Source: Pseudomonadota bacterium | GTDB lineage: Bacteria; Pseudomonadota; Alphaproteobacteria; Sphingomonadales; Sphingomonadaceae | Direction: 5' to 3' | DNA length: 5,517 nt | Assembly: GCA_023392555.1 (NCBI GenBank) | Contig: JAEVYW010000114.1 | Span: 1-5,517 of the forward strand | Shown here: one piece after another, positions 5,304 to 5,517 of the stretch | Layout: the number at the start of each line of letters is the position of its first letter | Numbering within the stretch: position 1 is the stretch's first letter | Notes under the pieces: model-generated | Databases searched by the model: none | What the model saw: the letters and a program-made list of their open reading frames with translations, nothing else | What the model was told of the DNA's origin: nothing | Position numbers and translations under genes: made by a program

Positions 5304-5517
5304 AAGCCCACCAAACGCAGGTTCGTAACCAGCTTTAACCAGACCGTCGGAAAGCTCGTCGATGCATTGCCGGACAGCGCTTTCGTCTTCCGAGCGGATG
5401 ACGAAGTTCGCGCCGAAGCGGCCGTCCTTGGTGAACGGGTAGCTGCCGATGCTAACGCCCTCATGGCGGGCTTCTGTTTCGCGCAGCAGGTCGGCCACTT
5501 CGCTTTCGGGAACGAAG
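5301..5517 (-). CDS. CinA/MoaB-like molybdopterin-binding-fold protein, C-terminal part (5' end outside window)
   Basis: The frame enters from the right edge and ends at TGA 5301-5303, giving 71 visible residues beginning FVPESEVADLLRETEARH. The stretch GVSIGSYPF-x-x-x-GRFGANFVIRSEDE, followed by a helix (CIDELSDGLVKAGYEP), matches the C-terminal part of COG1058 proteins. These are the CinA-type N-terminal MoCF domain proteins often labelled competence/damage-inducible protein A or molybdopterin-binding protein. Standalone versions of about 250 residues are common in alphaproteobacteria, and the early stop here (no CinA deamidase domain follows) suggests this is one. The biochemical role of standalone forms is unclear. 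The catalytic and ligand-binding part lies outside the window. Downstream is the rearranged interval with the DUF11 fragment, so its natural transcript end may have been altered. Confidence 0.75.
   Translation of the reverse strand, partial: FVPESEVADLLRETEARHEGVSIGSYPFTKDGRFGANFVIRSEDESAVRQCIDELSDGLVKAGYEPAFGGL

Overview
The window is GC-rich chromosomal DNA (a hand count of 1321-1380 gives 44 G/C in 60). It is densely packed, uses GTG starts freely and has 1- to 4-base gene junctions. The gene content and the look of the proteins suggest an alphaproteobacterium, most likely a sphingomonad. That placement is an impression from protein style and composition and was not checked by a search.

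Layout. On the + strand, 1-408 is the C-terminal part of an amidohydrolase-superfamily enzyme. It overlaps by 4 bases a complete PLP-dependent cystathionine beta-lyase (metC, 405-1568). Running towards it on the - strand is a three-gene multidrug efflux operon, read right to left: a MarR-family repressor (4190-4633), an EmrA/HlyD-type periplasmic adaptor (3117-4193) and an EmrB-type DHA2 major facilitator transporter (1565-3115). metC and emrB meet tail to tail and share the bases CTAG as their two stop codons, with no room for a terminator between them.

Regulation of the efflux operon is readable. An 18-bp inverted repeat (4645-4662) fills the spacer between plausible -35 and -10 boxes just upstream of marR. 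This fits an autoregulated repressor whose ligand would derepress the pump. The predicted transcription start lies almost on the marR ATG, so the first gene may be leaderless.

Right of the operon, on the same strand, is a complete tRNA-Gly(CCC) with encoded CCA (4789-4862). Its 3' end is built into one arm of a perfect 22-bp inverted repeat with a 3-base loop (4749-4795), the most unusual element in the window. Just upstream of the tRNA is an intrinsic terminator (4896-4938) facing the same way. It follows a short orphan C-terminal tail (4957-5034) that abuts, in a different frame, a fragment of a DUF11-like surface-protein repeat (5031-5228). This interval looks like a rearrangement scar. 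At the right edge (5301-5517) is the 3' end of a CinA/MoaB-like molybdopterin-binding-fold protein gene.

The metabolic pair (amidohydrolase, metC) and the efflux operon are separate transcription units. I found no CRISPR array, insertion sequence or phage gene. The most promising undescribed structure is the tRNA-overlapping palindrome, followed by the scar between the tRNA and the CinA-like gene.
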